From NCBI RefSeq assembly GCF_022788715.1, contig NZ_CP085167.1:2245001-2309000 (forward strand): a stretch of DNA of 64,000 nt, given 5' to 3'. The notes under the pieces were generated by a model. It made no database searches and was not told where the DNA came from. It was given only the letters and a program-made list of their open reading frames with translations. Below are positions 26,311 through 34,941 of this stretch, piece after piece. A program made the translations under genes and the position numbers. Origin of the DNA: Sulfitobacter sp. DSM 110093. GTDB lineage: Bacteria; Pseudomonadota; Alphaproteobacteria; Rhodobacterales; Rhodobacteraceae. Position 1 is the first letter of the stretch; every line of letters begins with the position of its first letter.

Positions 26311-27792
26311 ATGGCAACGGAACCGCAGGGCAGCCAGTGGAAGACGCTGGACAAAGACCTTAACCGTATTTCGCAAGTCGAACTGGCCGCGACCTATGTC
26401 GCACGGCCTCTTGTGGGGCCGGGCATCGCGCTGGCCTTTATCGTGGTGGCGGGTGCTGTTGCTGCGGTCTTCTTTGGGCACCAGCCCTCTAGCTTTGTCG
26501 TTATCGCAGCGGCGGCCTTTGGCGCTTATATGGCCGTGAACATCGGCGCGAATGACGTGGCCAATAATATGGGCCCCGCCGTGGGGGCCAATGCGCTGAC
26601 CATGGGCGGTGCCATCGTCATCGCCGCACTTTGCGAATCCGCAGGTGCGTTGCTGGCGGGAGGGGACGTGGTTTCGACCATCTCCAAGGGGATCATTGAC
26701 CCGGCCAGCGTGGCTGACACCCGGATCTTTATCTGGGCGATGATGGCAGCGCTGATTTCATCCGCGCTGTGGGTAAACCTTGCGACATGGGTCGGTGCGC
26801 CAGTCTCAACCACTCATTCGGTCGTTGGCGGCGTCATGGGCGCGGGCATCGCTGCTGCGGGTTTCGGTGTCGTCAACTGGAGCTCGATGAGCCTGATCGC
26901 CGCCAGTTGGGTGATCTCTCCCGTGCTGGGCGGGGCAGTTGCGGCGATGTTCCTTGCGTTCATCAAGGCCCGTATCATCTATCAAGATGACAAAATCGCC
27001 GCCGCGCGCACATGGGTTCCGGTGCTGGTCGGCGTCATGGCGGGTGTCTTTGCCGCCTATCTGGCACTGAAAGGTCTGAAAAAGATCGTGGCCATCGATA
27101 TGCCGATGGCGTTGATTATCGGCCTAGTCGTCGGCTTGGTGACCTATGTGATCTCCGCGCCGCTGATCCGTCAGAAATCCGAAGGGATGGAGAACCGAAA
27201 CCGCTCTGTCAAAACGCTCTTTGGCCTGCCGCTGGTCCTATCCGCCGCGCTGCTCAGCTTTGCCCATGGGGCGAATGACGTGGCCAATGCGGTTGGTCCG
27301 CTGGCGGCGATTGTACACGCGACAGAGTTCGGCGGCTTTGATGATAAGGTCAGCATCCCCACATGGGTGATGATTATCGGCGCATTCGGCATCTCCTTTG
27401 GTCTTTTCCTTTTCGGCCCCAAGCTGATCCGTATGGTTGGCAGCCAGATTACCAAACTGAACCCAATGCGCGCCTATTGCGTGGCTCTGTCGGCGGCGAT
27501 CACGGTGATCGTGGCTTCTTGGTTGGGGCTGCCGGTATCATCGACCCATATCGCCGTGGGCGGGGTTTTTGGCGTGGGCTTCTACCGCGAATGGCATATG
27601 GAGCGTCGTCTGCGGCGCATAGGTGCCAAAACCGGAGAGGTGAAACGCATCGCCAAAGAAGAGCGCCGCCGCCGCAAGCTGGTGCGCCGTTCCCACTTCA
27701 TGACCATCGTTGCGGCGTGGGTAATTACCGTACCAGCAGCGGCACTGCTGTCGGGGATTGTCTTTTGGGCACTTAATTCCTTTGTAAACTAA
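26311..27792 (+). CDS. Inorganic phosphate transporter, Pit family
   Basis: A 493-residue inner-membrane carrier with about ten to twelve hydrophobic segments. The two PHO4 signature repeats are present: GANDVANNMGPAVG (about residues 80-93) and GANDVANAVGPLAA (about 320-333). It also has paired VGAPVSTTHS and LGLPVSSTHI half-site motifs. Pit carriers cotransport metal-phosphate with protons at low affinity. The N-terminal 40 residues are a cytosolic extension, and a basic loop RRIGAKTGEVKR...EERRRRK lies near 440-460. The ATG at 26311 has GGGAGA about ten bases upstream. No PhoU-like partner is adjacent. Confidence 0.92.
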   Translation: MATEPQGSQWKTLDKDLNRISQVELAATYVARPLVGPGIALAFIVVAGAVAAVFFGHQPSSFVVIAAAAFGAYMAVNIGANDVANNMGPAVGANALTMGGAIVIAALCESAGALLAGGDVVSTISKGIIDPASVADTRIFIWAMMAALISSALWVNLATWVGAPVSTTHSVVGGVMGAGIAAAGFGVVNWSSMSLIAASWVISPVLGGAVAAMFLAFIKARIIYQDDKIAAARTWVPVLVGVMAGVFAAYLALKGLKKIVAIDMPMALIIGLVVGLVTYVISAPLIRQKSEGMENRNRSVKTLFGLPLVLSAALLSFAHGANDVANAVGPLAAIVHATEFGGFDDKVSIPTWVMIIGAFGISFGLFLFGPKLIRMVGSQITKLNPMRAYCVALSAAITVIVASWLGLPVSSTHIAVGGVFGVGFYREWHMERRLRRIGAKTGEVKRIAKEERRRRKLVRRSHFMTIVAAWVITVPAAALLSGIVFWALNSFVN

Positions 27793-27811
27793 GGTCAGGC
27801 GCGTCTGCGCC

Positions 27812-28846
27812 TTACCCCTCTTGCTGGTCCTGCCCTGCTGCCATCTCGGCCCGCAGGGCGGTGACCGGCAGATGCGGCAGCCCTTCGTCCGCAAGCTCAG
27901 CCCAGCCCATCACCCGCAGCACCATATCCGCCACCGGCGTCGCCCGGCCCAAGGCTTGCCCGCGCCGCTGCACCTCACCTTGCAGCGCGTCGATCTCAGT
28001 CGGGCGGCGCGCGGCGAGGTCTTGGGCCATGGCGCTCCGTGCTTGTGGATCAATCTGCAACATGGCCGATCCGATGCGCGTAAAAAGCGGCGTCGGCAGA
28101 CGCAGCAGCGCCGGGACCAACGGCGCAGGGGTCGCTGTGGTCATGACCGGATGGATATTCTCGGCCCGTAATACGGACAGCGCTTCGGCCCATTGATCGG
28201 CCAGCAAACGGCGCCACGCCCGGTCGCGCAGCTGTGTCTGCAGAGGCAACCCACTCAATGCATTCAGCGCGTTGTTGAGGTTCAATAAGAACTTACCCCA
28301 TTGCAGCGCCGCGACATCCTTTCGCGCAGTCACCTTTAACTCAGGCAGTGACAGATGCGTGGCCAGATCACCCGGCCCGGCTTCGATCACCAGTTCGCCC
28401 GAGCTTGCCCGGTGGTAACATCCCTGCCCCATTGCCACGACGTTGAACGGCACCAACCCCGCCCGCAAATCCTGTGTCGGCAGATGTCCGGCCAGCACCG
28501 CGCGATTGTTCACCCCGTTCTGTAAGCTGATGACCTGCACGTTTGGCGCCGCGTGGCGGGCTATCTCTTTGGCCATGTCTTCGGTGTCATGTGATTTGAC
28601 CGTGACCAGCACAATGTCCGCATGGCGCAGACAGGTCGGATCGCCTGAAAGGGTCAACTCGTCCGGCGACAGATTGCGTGCCATGCCGCCAAAATCGGTC
28701 AGGGTCAGCCCATGGGTTCGGATCTCGGCCTGAATACGGGGCCGGGCCAGCAGGGTTACGCAATGCCCCGCCCCGGCCAGCAGCCCACCGATGAAACAGC
28801 CTATCGCCCCCGCGCCCGCGACAACGATGCGGGGGCCATCGCTCAT
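27812..28846 (-). CDS. panE: 2-dehydropantoate 2-reductase family protein
   Basis: A 344-residue member of the ApbA/PanE family. The N-terminal NAD(P) fold is [24 protein letters not shown] lies near 87-96, SLQNGVNN follows, and the C-terminal catalytic lysine is in [17 protein letters not shown] (about 184-200). PanE reduces ketopantoate to pantoate in coenzyme A synthesis. Paralogues act on other 2-oxo acids, so the exact role is probable rather than certain. Its ATG overlaps the argF stop by four bases, making it the last gene of argD-argF-panE. Confidence 0.85.
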   Translation of the reverse strand: MSDGPRIVVAGAGAIGCFIGGLLAGAGHCVTLLARPRIQAEIRTHGLTLTDFGGMARNLSPDELTLSGDPTCLRHADIVLVTVKSHDTEDMAKEIARHAAPNVQVISLQNGVNNRAVLAGHLPTQDLRAGLVPFNVVAMGQGCYHRASSGELVIEAGPGDLATHLSLPELKVTARKDVAALQWGKFLLNLNNALNALSGLPLQTQLRDRAWRRLLADQWAEALSVLRAENIHPVMTTATPAPLVPALLRLPTPLFTRIGSAMLQIDPQARSAMAQDLAARRPTEIDALQGEVQRRGQALGRATPVADMVLRVMGWAELADEGLPHLPVTALRAEMAAGQDQQEG

Positions 28847-29748
28847 GCGCCCAAGCACCAGCGCATGACGGCTTTCTGCGCGTGCAGACGGTTTTCGGCC
28901 TCGTCAAAGATCACCGAATGCGGGCCGTCCATGACCGAACTTGTCGCCTCATCATCGCGGTGCGCAGGCAGGCAATGCATAAAGAGCGCGTCGGGTTTCG
29001 CCAGCGCCATCAGCGCGTCATTCACCTGATAGCCACGCAGCTGGTTGTGGCGGCGTTCGCGCGCCGACTGCGGATCGTGCATGCTGACCCAAGTGTCGGT
29101 GACCACCAGATCGGCGCCCTCAACAGCCTTTTGCGGGTCGCGCTCAATGGAATACAGACCATCAAGTGCCTGTTCGGGGTCCAGCGTCTGTGGCCCGGTA
29201 AAGACCAGCTCGAAGTCGAACTGTTTGGCCGCATGGGCAAAGCTCGCGAAGACGTTGTTGCCGTCGCCTGACCAAACCACCTTGCGCCCTTTGATCGGGC
29301 CGCGATGTTCTTCGAAAGTCTGAATGTCGGCCATGATCTGACAAGGGTGCGTGCGGTTGGTCAGCCCGTTGATCACCGGCACGGTGGCATGTTCGGCCAT
29401 ATCAAGGAGGGTCTGCTCTTCAAAGGTCCGGATCATGATCATATCGACATAGCGTGACAGCACGCGCGCCGTATCCGCGATGGTTTCACCATGGCCCAAT
29501 TGCATATCAGCACCTGAGAGCACCATGGTCTGCCCGCCCATCTGGCGCACGCCCACGTCAAAGGAAACGCGTGTCCGGGTTGAGGGTTTTTCAAAGATCA
29601 GCGCGACCATCTGGTCTTTCAACGGCTGCTCATCATCCGGCGCACCGCGCGGACGGTCCTTGCGAGCGGCCTTCATGGCGGCGGCATTATCGATGATCTG
29701 CCGCAGATCGGCGGGGGCGGTTTGGTGGATATCAAGAAAATGGTTCAT
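28843..29748 (-). CDS. argF: Ornithine carbamoyltransferase
   Basis: A 301-residue enzyme that makes citrulline from ornithine and carbamoyl phosphate in arginine synthesis. The carbamoyl-phosphate motif [15 protein letters not shown] lies at about residues 53-67, followed by HPCQIMADI and the ornithine-site motif [12 protein letters not shown] near 266. The length is ordinary and the anabolic type is likely from its position after argD. It sits 71 bases downstream of argD and overlaps panE by four bases. Confidence 0.95.
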   Translation of the reverse strand: MNHFLDIHQTAPADLRQIIDNAAAMKAARKDRPRGAPDDEQPLKDQMVALIFEKPSTRTRVSFDVGVRQMGGQTMVLSGADMQLGHGETIADTARVLSRYVDMIMIRTFEEQTLLDMAEHATVPVINGLTNRTHPCQIMADIQTFEEHRGPIKGRKVVWSGDGNNVFASFAHAAKQFDFELVFTGPQTLDPEQALDGLYSIERDPQKAVEGADLVVTDTWVSMHDPQSARERRHNQLRGYQVNDALMALAKPDALFMHCLPAHRDDEATSSVMDGPHSVIFDEAENRLHAQKAVMRWCLGA

Positions 29749-29819
29749 CTGTCGTCTCTGTCTTGCGGGTCGAAAGGCGCGGCCTCCGGTGCCCGATGAA
29801 TATTCTAGGCGAATGGCGC

Positions 29820-30995
29820 TTAGGCCTGGGTGAGATCACGCGCGATGGCGTCAAGTCGGGTCACGGCCTCGCAAATCTCATCGTCGGAAATGGTCAGCGG
29901 CGGCAGCAGGCGTATCACGTTGTCGGCGGCGGGCACGGTGATCATGTCATGGGCATAGCCCGCAGCGACCACATCGACATTCACCACCTTGCACTTTAGC
30001 CCCAGCATCAGCCCCGTGCCGCGCACCTCTTCAAAGACCTCGGGATGCTCAGCGACCAGCCCCTCAAGGCGCTGACGCATCAACCCGGCCTTGCGGTTCA
30101 CTTCGGCCAGAAACGCCTCATCCGCCACCACATCCAAAACCGCACAGCCCACGGCGCAGCCCAGTGGATTGCCGCCATAGGTCGACCCGTGGGTGCCTGC
30201 GGTCATGCCCGATGCGGCTTTCTCAGTCGCCAAAACAGCACCCAGCGGGAAGCCCCCGCCGATGCCCTTGGCGACCATCATGATGTCGGGTGTCACCCCG
30301 GCCCATTCATGGGCAAAGAGCCTTCCGGTCCGACCCACGCCGCATTGCACCTCGTCAAAGATCAAAAGCAATTGGTGTTCGTCACAAAGCGCGCGCATCT
30401 CTTGCAATTCCGCGTCAGGCACGGCGCGGATACCGCCCTCGCCCTGCACCGGCTCGACCATGATGGCGGCGGTCTTGTCGGTGATGGCGGCCTTTAGCGC
30501 TTCGCTGTCGCCGAGGTCGAGATGCACGAAACCCGGCAGCAACGGGCCGAACCCCTTGGTCATCTTCTCAGACCCCGCCGCCGCGATCCCGGCAGAGGAG
30601 CGTCCGTGGAACGAGCCGCTGAAGGTGATAATCTCAACCCGCTCAGGCTGGCCCGCGTCATAGAAATATTTGCGCGCCATTTTGACGGCCAACTCGCAAG
30701 CCTCAGTGCCCGAATTGCAAAAGAACGCCGTGTCGGCAAAAGTCTCGGCCACCAACCTATCCGCCAGCGCTTCTTGCTGTGGAATGTGGTAGAGGTTGGA
30801 CGTATGCCAAAGCGCCTGCGCCTGATCCGTCAGCGCCTTCACAAGCGCCGGATGCGCATGGCCAAGCGCATTCACCGCGATCCCCGCGCCAAGATCAAGA
30901 AAGCGTCGCCCATCCGCCTCGATCAGCCATGTGCCCTCGCCTTTGACAAAGGTCAAAGGGGCACGGTTATAGGTCGGCAGAACGGAAGCGATCAT
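29820..30995 (-). CDS. argD: Acetylornithine/ornithine aminotransferase
   Basis: A 391-residue class-III PLP aminotransferase. Features are [19 protein letters not shown] (about residues 95-113), [12 protein letters not shown] for PLP ring contacts, and the Schiff-base lysine in [15 protein letters not shown] (about 250). It converts N-acetylglutamate semialdehyde to N-acetylornithine. AAGGA lies seven bases before the ATG at 30995; 41 in-frame codons upstream lack such support. It is the first gene of argD-argF-panE and is divergent from gcrA. Confidence 0.94.
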   Translation of the reverse strand: MIASVLPTYNRAPLTFVKGEGTWLIEADGRRFLDLGAGIAVNALGHAHPALVKALTDQAQALWHTSNLYHIPQQEALADRLVAETFADTAFFCNSGTEACELAVKMARKYFYDAGQPERVEIITFSGSFHGRSSAGIAAAGSEKMTKGFGPLLPGFVHLDLGDSEALKAAITDKTAAIMVEPVQGEGGIRAVPDAELQEMRALCDEHQLLLIFDEVQCGVGRTGRLFAHEWAGVTPDIMMVAKGIGGGFPLGAVLATEKAASGMTAGTHGSTYGGNPLGCAVGCAVLDVVADEAFLAEVNRKAGLMRQRLEGLVAEHPEVFEEVRGTGLMLGLKCKVVNVDVVAAGYAHDMITVPAADNVIRLLPPLTISDDEICEAVTRLDAIARDLTQA

Positions 30996-31357
30996 CTGTT
31001 TGTCCTTAGGAAGGGGCCATATCACGCCGGTAAAAGGGCATGGGGCTGGCGCAGGGTCAATGGGATTTGATTGTTTTTGAAAGGGTGCAACATGCATGCT
31101 GCGAGATCGGGCCATCATGCCGCCCTAAAAAGGGCCGCGCGTTTATCGGACGGTGCGTCGTCGGATGAAATATGTGGCGGAAATGATCATGGGCCTTGCA
31201 TAGCCGCCCTTCATCCCCCACGTAAAGCCCCAATCGCAACCTGCCGCCCTTATGGGGATCGGCGCTTGCACCTGCGGCCCCAAAAGATAAAATGGGGGCT
31301 GATAAACTGACAAAGCGGTCCGGGCTATGGGGCCGCTTTTTAACTGGGGAACCCCGT
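30996..31357. other. Divergent argD-gcrA intergenic region
   Basis: This 362-bp spacer must hold promoters for both argD and gcrA. No protein-like frame is evident. The clearest element is the terminator-like stem at 31312-31341, close to gcrA. I see no GANTC methylation site or TTAA-N7-TTAA CtrA-type site by eye. Confidence 0.5.
31312..31341 (+). terminator. Terminator-like hairpin in the gcrA leader
   Basis: AAAGCGGTCC (31312-31321) pairs with GGGGCCGCTTT (31330-31339) as a 10-bp stem with one U-G pair and an 8-base loop, followed by a T-run ending at 31341. It sits only 16 bases before the gcrA ATG. It would be an attenuator if transcription starts upstream of it. Confidence 0.6.
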
Positions 31358-31969
31358 ATGTCCTGGACTGATGAGCGCGTAGAAACACTGAAAAAGATGT
31401 GGGGCGAAGGCCAGTCCGCCAGCCAGATCGCGAAAGAACTGGGCGGGGTGACGCGCAACGCCGTGATCGGCAAGGTCCACCGTTTGGGCCTGTCGAACCG
31501 CACTGCCGCTGCACCAGCGGCCGCAGCGGCCAAGCCGGAGCCCAAGGCCAAACCAGCCGCGCCCAAGGCTGAGGCCAAGCCAAAGCCCGCTGCCAAAGCA
31601 ACGCCCGAGCCAGAGGCTGAAGCCGCGCCCGCACCAGAAGCCGAAGAGCCCGCCGCAGCCCCGGCGCCCAAGCCCAACCTGCCCGCGCGCAAACAGATCA
31701 TCCCCGCAGGCCAACCTCTGCCGCCGCAACCTTCCGCTAATGAGATCAGCCCCGAAGCGCTGGCCAAAGTCAGCGAAGTCGAGAAGAAGGCCAAGAAGAT
31801 CGGCCTGATGGACCTGACCGAGCGAACCTGCAAATGGCCCGTGGGTGATCCTGCAACAGACGATTTCTGGTTCTGCGGCCTGCCTGTGCAGCAGGGCAAA
31901 CCCTATTGCGAGGCCCATGTCGGCGTGGCGTTCCAACCAATGAGCGCACGGCGCGATCGCCGCCGCTGA
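31358..31969 (+). CDS. gcrA: GcrA cell-cycle regulator
   Basis: A 203-residue protein. The N-terminal 45 residues (MSWTDERVETLKKMWGEGQS, then ASQIAKELGG and TRNAVIGKVHRLGL) are the GcrA DNA-binding helix-turn-helix that reads CcrM-methylated GANTC sites in Caulobacter and contacts sigma-70. A long Ala/Pro/Lys/Glu linker (residues 50-125) is followed by the C-terminal domain TCKWPVGDP...FWFCGLPVQQGKPYCEAHV. The spacing is normal for the family. The ATG at 31358 follows GGGGAACC. A terminator-like stem precedes the gene and a terminator follows. Confidence 0.95.
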   Translation: MSWTDERVETLKKMWGEGQSASQIAKELGGVTRNAVIGKVHRLGLSNRTAAAPAAAAAKPEPKAKPAAPKAEAKPKPAAKATPEPEAEAAPAPEAEEPAAAPAPKPNLPARKQIIPAGQPLPPQPSANEISPEALAKVSEVEKKAKKIGLMDLTERTCKWPVGDPATDDFWFCGLPVQQGKPYCEAHVGVAFQPMSARRDRRR

Positions 31970-31990
31970 GGGCGGTCGGATCAAAACAAA

Positions 31991-32027
31991 AAAGGCGGGC
32001 GGGCTTAGATGCCCTGCCCGCCTTTTT
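31991..32027. terminator. Bidirectional terminator between gcrA and the SseB-like gene
   Basis: GGCGGGCGGGC (31994-32004) pairs with GCCCTGCCCGCC (32011-32022) around TTAGAT, with T5 on the plus strand and A-rich sequence on the other side. It serves gcrA and the convergent SseB-like gene. Confidence 0.85.
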
Positions 32028-32044
32028 CATGCGCGGCCATCGGT

Positions 32045-32863
32045 TCAACGTAGTTTCGGTGGTTTAGCCGGATCACTGCCCGGCGCCATACGCGGCGTGT
32101 TCTGCAAAGGCTCCATCTGCGGCAGATCAAAGCGCAAGCCAACGCGGGCCAGTTTTTCGACCACCGCATCTTTAGGCCCGAAAAACCCTACATCCATCGC
32201 CCCGGCCTCAATCCCCGAAAAGGTCAATGCCTCGGACGCCGCGCGCACCAGTGCATCTTGGGCCCGTGGGATCGCACCGACAAAGGCCAACAAATGCCCG
32301 CGCCCACCGCCAGTATATTCAACCCCCACAAGAAACGCTCCTGCTGCCATGCCAGTCGCTGTCGCAAGCTTGGCGTCCACCGCAGCGATCAGCGTCTCGG
32401 GCAACCCTTGTGGGGGGAAAACGCGATCAATGCCTGCCTCGACCTCACCCGGCGCATGGGCCAAGGTGCTGCGCAGCCAATCCATCGCCTCTGCTGGAAG
32501 CAGGATTTCAGAAGGTGCGACACCGATGTTCACTGCCATGCCCAAGGGCGCACCATCCAACATCGCGGCAATCGCGCGACCTGACAGCGCCACATATGGA
32601 GATGCCTCTCCCACATGCGCCGAAAGCCGTGCGGCGCGATCAAAGACCATGACATAGCTGTCTTCAAACAACACCGGGCTGATCTGATCGCCCTGCGGTT
32701 CGTCCTCTAACAGCATGAAAAGCTCCACATCCGCGATACGCTCATAGAAACGCAGGCGTGCAGCGTCATCTTCAGGTGCCGCCATCATCGCGGCATGGGC
32801 TTGATCCAGCGGGGTCGCCTCTGCTTGCGGGGCAGTCTTGGGGTCAGCTTGGGAGTCGGTCAT
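32045..32863 (-). CDS. SseB-family protein
   Basis: A 272-residue cytosolic protein with an SseB-like N-terminal domain (PLDQAHAAMMAAPEDDAARL, ADVELFMLLEDEP, then SPVLFEDSYVMVFDRAARL). The family name derives from a Salmonella sseB-type protein but covers many uncharacterised bacterial proteins. No catalytic motif is visible. A proline-rich tail closes the protein. Its start lies 20 bases inside the UDG-superfamily gene, so the two are coexpressed. Confidence 0.75.
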   Translation of the reverse strand: MTDSQADPKTAPQAEATPLDQAHAAMMAAPEDDAARLRFYERIADVELFMLLEDEPQGDQISPVLFEDSYVMVFDRAARLSAHVGEASPYVALSGRAIAAMLDGAPLGMAVNIGVAPSEILLPAEAMDWLRSTLAHAPGEVEAGIDRVFPPQGLPETLIAAVDAKLATATGMAAGAFLVGVEYTGGGRGHLLAFVGAIPRAQDALVRAASEALTFSGIEAGAMDVGFFGPKDAVVEKLARVGLRFDLPQMEPLQNTPRMAPGSDPAKPPKLR

Positions 32864-33443
32864 TCATCACCTCGGACACGGCGGTGCGCAAACGAGGCAG
32901 CACCTCTTCTGCGAACCAAGGATTCTTGTTCAACCATCCGGTATTGCGCCAAGACGGATGAGGCAAGGCAAAGACCCCCGGCGGATGGTCGCGCCAGCCC
33001 GCCACAGCCTCTGTCACATTACGAAATCCGGGCAGGTGATACTTCATCGCATAGGCCCCGATCAGCACGGTAAGACGCATATCGGGCAGCATATCAAGAA
33101 CCGGCTTGCGCCATGTCTGCGCGCATATACGGGGCGGCGGCAGGTCACTGCCCTTGGCGTCATAGCCGGGAAAACAAAATCCCATCGGCACAATGGCAAC
33201 CCGGCTGCGGTCATAAAAGGTTGCCTCATCCAACCCCAACCAGTCGCGCAGGCGCGTGCCGGACATATCCCAGAACGGCTTGCCGGCCTCATGCACCCGC
33301 TTGCCGGGCGCTTGGCTGGCGATCAACAGCCGCGCGCCGGGTTTGAACCAGACAATGGGGCGCGGGCGATGCTGCGTTGCCGTCACGGCGAACCGCTCTG
33401 CACAAAGGCGGCAGGCCGCCAGATCGTCTCGGATATCCTTCAT
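32844..33443 (-). CDS. Uracil-DNA-glycosylase-superfamily protein
   Basis: A 199-residue protein with features of the UDG fold: LIASQAPGKR (about residues 39-48) in place of the GEEPG-type motif and FALPHPSWRN (about 158-167), the HPS-type active-site loop. A CxxC (ACRLC) near the N-terminus may contribute to an iron-sulfur or zinc site, but the four-cysteine pattern of family 4/5 is incomplete. It may remove uracil or another lesion from DNA; activity is unproven. I start at 33443; an ATG at 33488 would add 15 residues. Confidence 0.75.
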   Translation of the reverse strand: MKDIRDDLAACRLCAERFAVTATQHRPRPIVWFKPGARLLIASQAPGKRVHEAGKPFWDMSGTRLRDWLGLDEATFYDRSRVAIVPMGFCFPGYDAKGSDLPPPRICAQTWRKPVLDMLPDMRLTVLIGAYAMKYHLPGFRNVTEAVAGWRDHPPGVFALPHPSWRNTGWLNKNPWFAEEVLPRLRTAVSEVMNDRLPS

Positions 33444-33504
33444 AGGGTTGAGATAGGCAGACCGGGCGAAAGATAAAGAGGGTGGCATTGATCAGTTCGA
33501 CATT

Positions 33505-33542
33505 TATCGAAATAACCATTGCATCCCCGTTATATTTCGATA
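33505..33542. promoter_or_regulatory. Inverted repeat, candidate ArsR operator
   Basis: TATCGAAATAAC (33505-33516) and GTTATATTTCGATA (33529-33542) form an inverted repeat, with two extra bases in the right arm, in an AT-rich tract 12 bases before the arsR-like ATG. This is the expected position for ArsR autorepression. Binding is inferred. Confidence 0.6.
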
Positions 33543-33553
33543 TTTCTAGAATC

Positions 33554-33895
33554 ATGAAACATGAACCCCAAATCCCCGCCCTCACCCTCGCGGCCAGCAG
33601 CTTTGCCGCGCTTGGATCAGAACAACGCCTACTGGTGCTGCGCACGTTGGTGCGCGCCGGATCAGCAGGACTAAGCATCGGCACGCTGGGTGACCGCACC
33701 GGCGTGACGGGCTCGACGCTCACCCACCACCTAAAACTGCTCGCCTCTGCCGGTTTGGTGAAACAGGAAAAGCAAGGCCGCACCACGATCTGCGCAGCCG
33801 TCGCCTATGAAGAAGTGCAAGCACTGGCGAATTTCTTGCTGACCGAGTGCTGCGCAGACGCAATCAACGAATGCACGGAGCATGACCATGGCTGA
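33554..33895 (+). CDS. ArsR-family metalloregulator
   Basis: A 113-residue winged-helix repressor. The HTH is IGTLGDRTGVTGSTLTHHLK (about residues 42-61). The C-terminus has LTECCADAINEC (Cys99, Cys100, Cys107) followed by EHDHG. A C-C-x5-6-C cluster near the C-terminus resembles the As(III) site of Acidithiobacillus ferrooxidans ArsR, so arsenite or another soft metal is the likely inducer. The ATG at 33554 fits the family start. It overlaps the permease gene, and an inverted-repeat operator candidate lies upstream. Confidence 0.88.
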   Translation: MKHEPQIPALTLAASSFAALGSEQRLLVLRTLVRAGSAGLSIGTLGDRTGVTGSTLTHHLKLLASAGLVKQEKQGRTTICAAVAYEEVQALANFLLTECCADAINECTEHDHG

Positions 33896-34919
33896 CACCA
33901 CGCACTCCTTCCCCGCCCTGCAACGACTGGCGTTTTTCAAAAGCGCATGGGGTGTTACATTGGCCTTACTGGCGCTAGTGGCCTTGCTTGATCCGCCACA
34001 GTTCATCCCCACCATCACCTTCACCGGCCAAGCTCTTTTGGGCACGGCACCTTTCATCGCTTTCGCTGTGCTGGCGGTCGCCTACCTGAAGGCCAGTGGC
34101 GCCGAGAGCCTGCTCGCCCGTGCGTTTGAGGGCAACCCCGCCCGCATGGTGATCATGGCGGCAGCATTGGGCGGGCTTTCCCCCTTTTGCAGTTGCGAGG
34201 TCATCCCCTTCATCGCTGCCCTGCTCGCCGTGGGGGCGCCTCTGGGCGCTGTGATGGCCTTTTGGCTCGCCTCTCCGTTGATGGATCCGGCAATGTTCGC
34301 GATCACCTCGGGCACCTTGGGCTTTGATTTTGCGCTGGCGAAAACCGTTGCGGCACTTAGCGTAGGCATGTTCGGCGGTTTCACGGTCTTGGCGCTGTCG
34401 AAAACCCCGGTCTTTAACGATCCGCTACGTGCCCGGCCCGCAAAAAGCAGTTGCTGCTCTTCGGAAAAACCCTTTTCCGGTGCGCCGGTTTGGAAGTTCT
34501 GGCAAGACGCCGACCGCCGGGCGAGCTTCAACGACACAGCCCTGACCAACGCGCTTTTCCTCGTGAAATGGCTGACGCTGGCCTATGTTGTCGAAGCCTT
34601 GATGCTGACCTATGTGCCCGCAGAATGGATCGCAAATGTCTTGGGCGGCACCGGTATCATGCCGATCATCCTCGGCGCTTTAGTGGGGGCTCCGGCCTAT
34701 CTCAACGGCTATGCCGCCGTGCCACTGATCGACGCCCTACTGGCACAAGGCATGACCCAAGGGGCTGCCATGTCCTTTGTTATCGCAGGCGGAGTAAGCT
34801 GTATCCCTGCGGCAATCGCCGTTTGGGCGCTGGTCAAACCCCATGTTTTTGCGGCCTATCTTGGTTTTGCCTTTGTCGGCGCGATCTTTGCTGGGGTCGC
34901 TTGGCAATTGGTGGCGTAA
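33888..34919 (+). CDS. ArsP/UPF0718-family permease
   Basis: A 343-residue membrane protein with eight or more hydrophobic helices. The family motif SPFCSCEVIPFIAALLAVG (about residues 98-116) carries Cys101 and Cys103. A central cytosolic loop has a further pair, KSSCCSSEK (Cys189, Cys190). Relatives include ArsP, an efflux permease for trivalent organoarsenicals. The start overlaps the arsR-like gene by eight bases, and ACGGAG lies seven to eight bases before the ATG at 33888. Function as a soft-metal or organoarsenical exporter is inferred from this context. Confidence 0.8.
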   Translation: MADTTHSFPALQRLAFFKSAWGVTLALLALVALLDPPQFIPTITFTGQALLGTAPFIAFAVLAVAYLKASGAESLLARAFEGNPARMVIMAAALGGLSPFCSCEVIPFIAALLAVGAPLGAVMAFWLASPLMDPAMFAITSGTLGFDFALAKTVAALSVGMFGGFTVLALSKTPVFNDPLRARPAKSSCCSSEKPFSGAPVWKFWQDADRRASFNDTALTNALFLVKWLTLAYVVEALMLTYVPAEWIANVLGGTGIMPIILGALVGAPAYLNGYAAVPLIDALLAQGMTQGAAMSFVIAGGVSCIPAAIAVWALVKPHVFAAYLGFAFVGAIFAGVAWQLVA

Positions 34920-34941
34920 TTGGCGATGGGCCGCAGCAATA

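Noticed and set aside
32844..33443. UdgX-type covalent uracil-binding protein
   Set aside because: KRVH follows the APG motif directly and is not in the R-loop position of UdgX, where KRRIH occurs much later.
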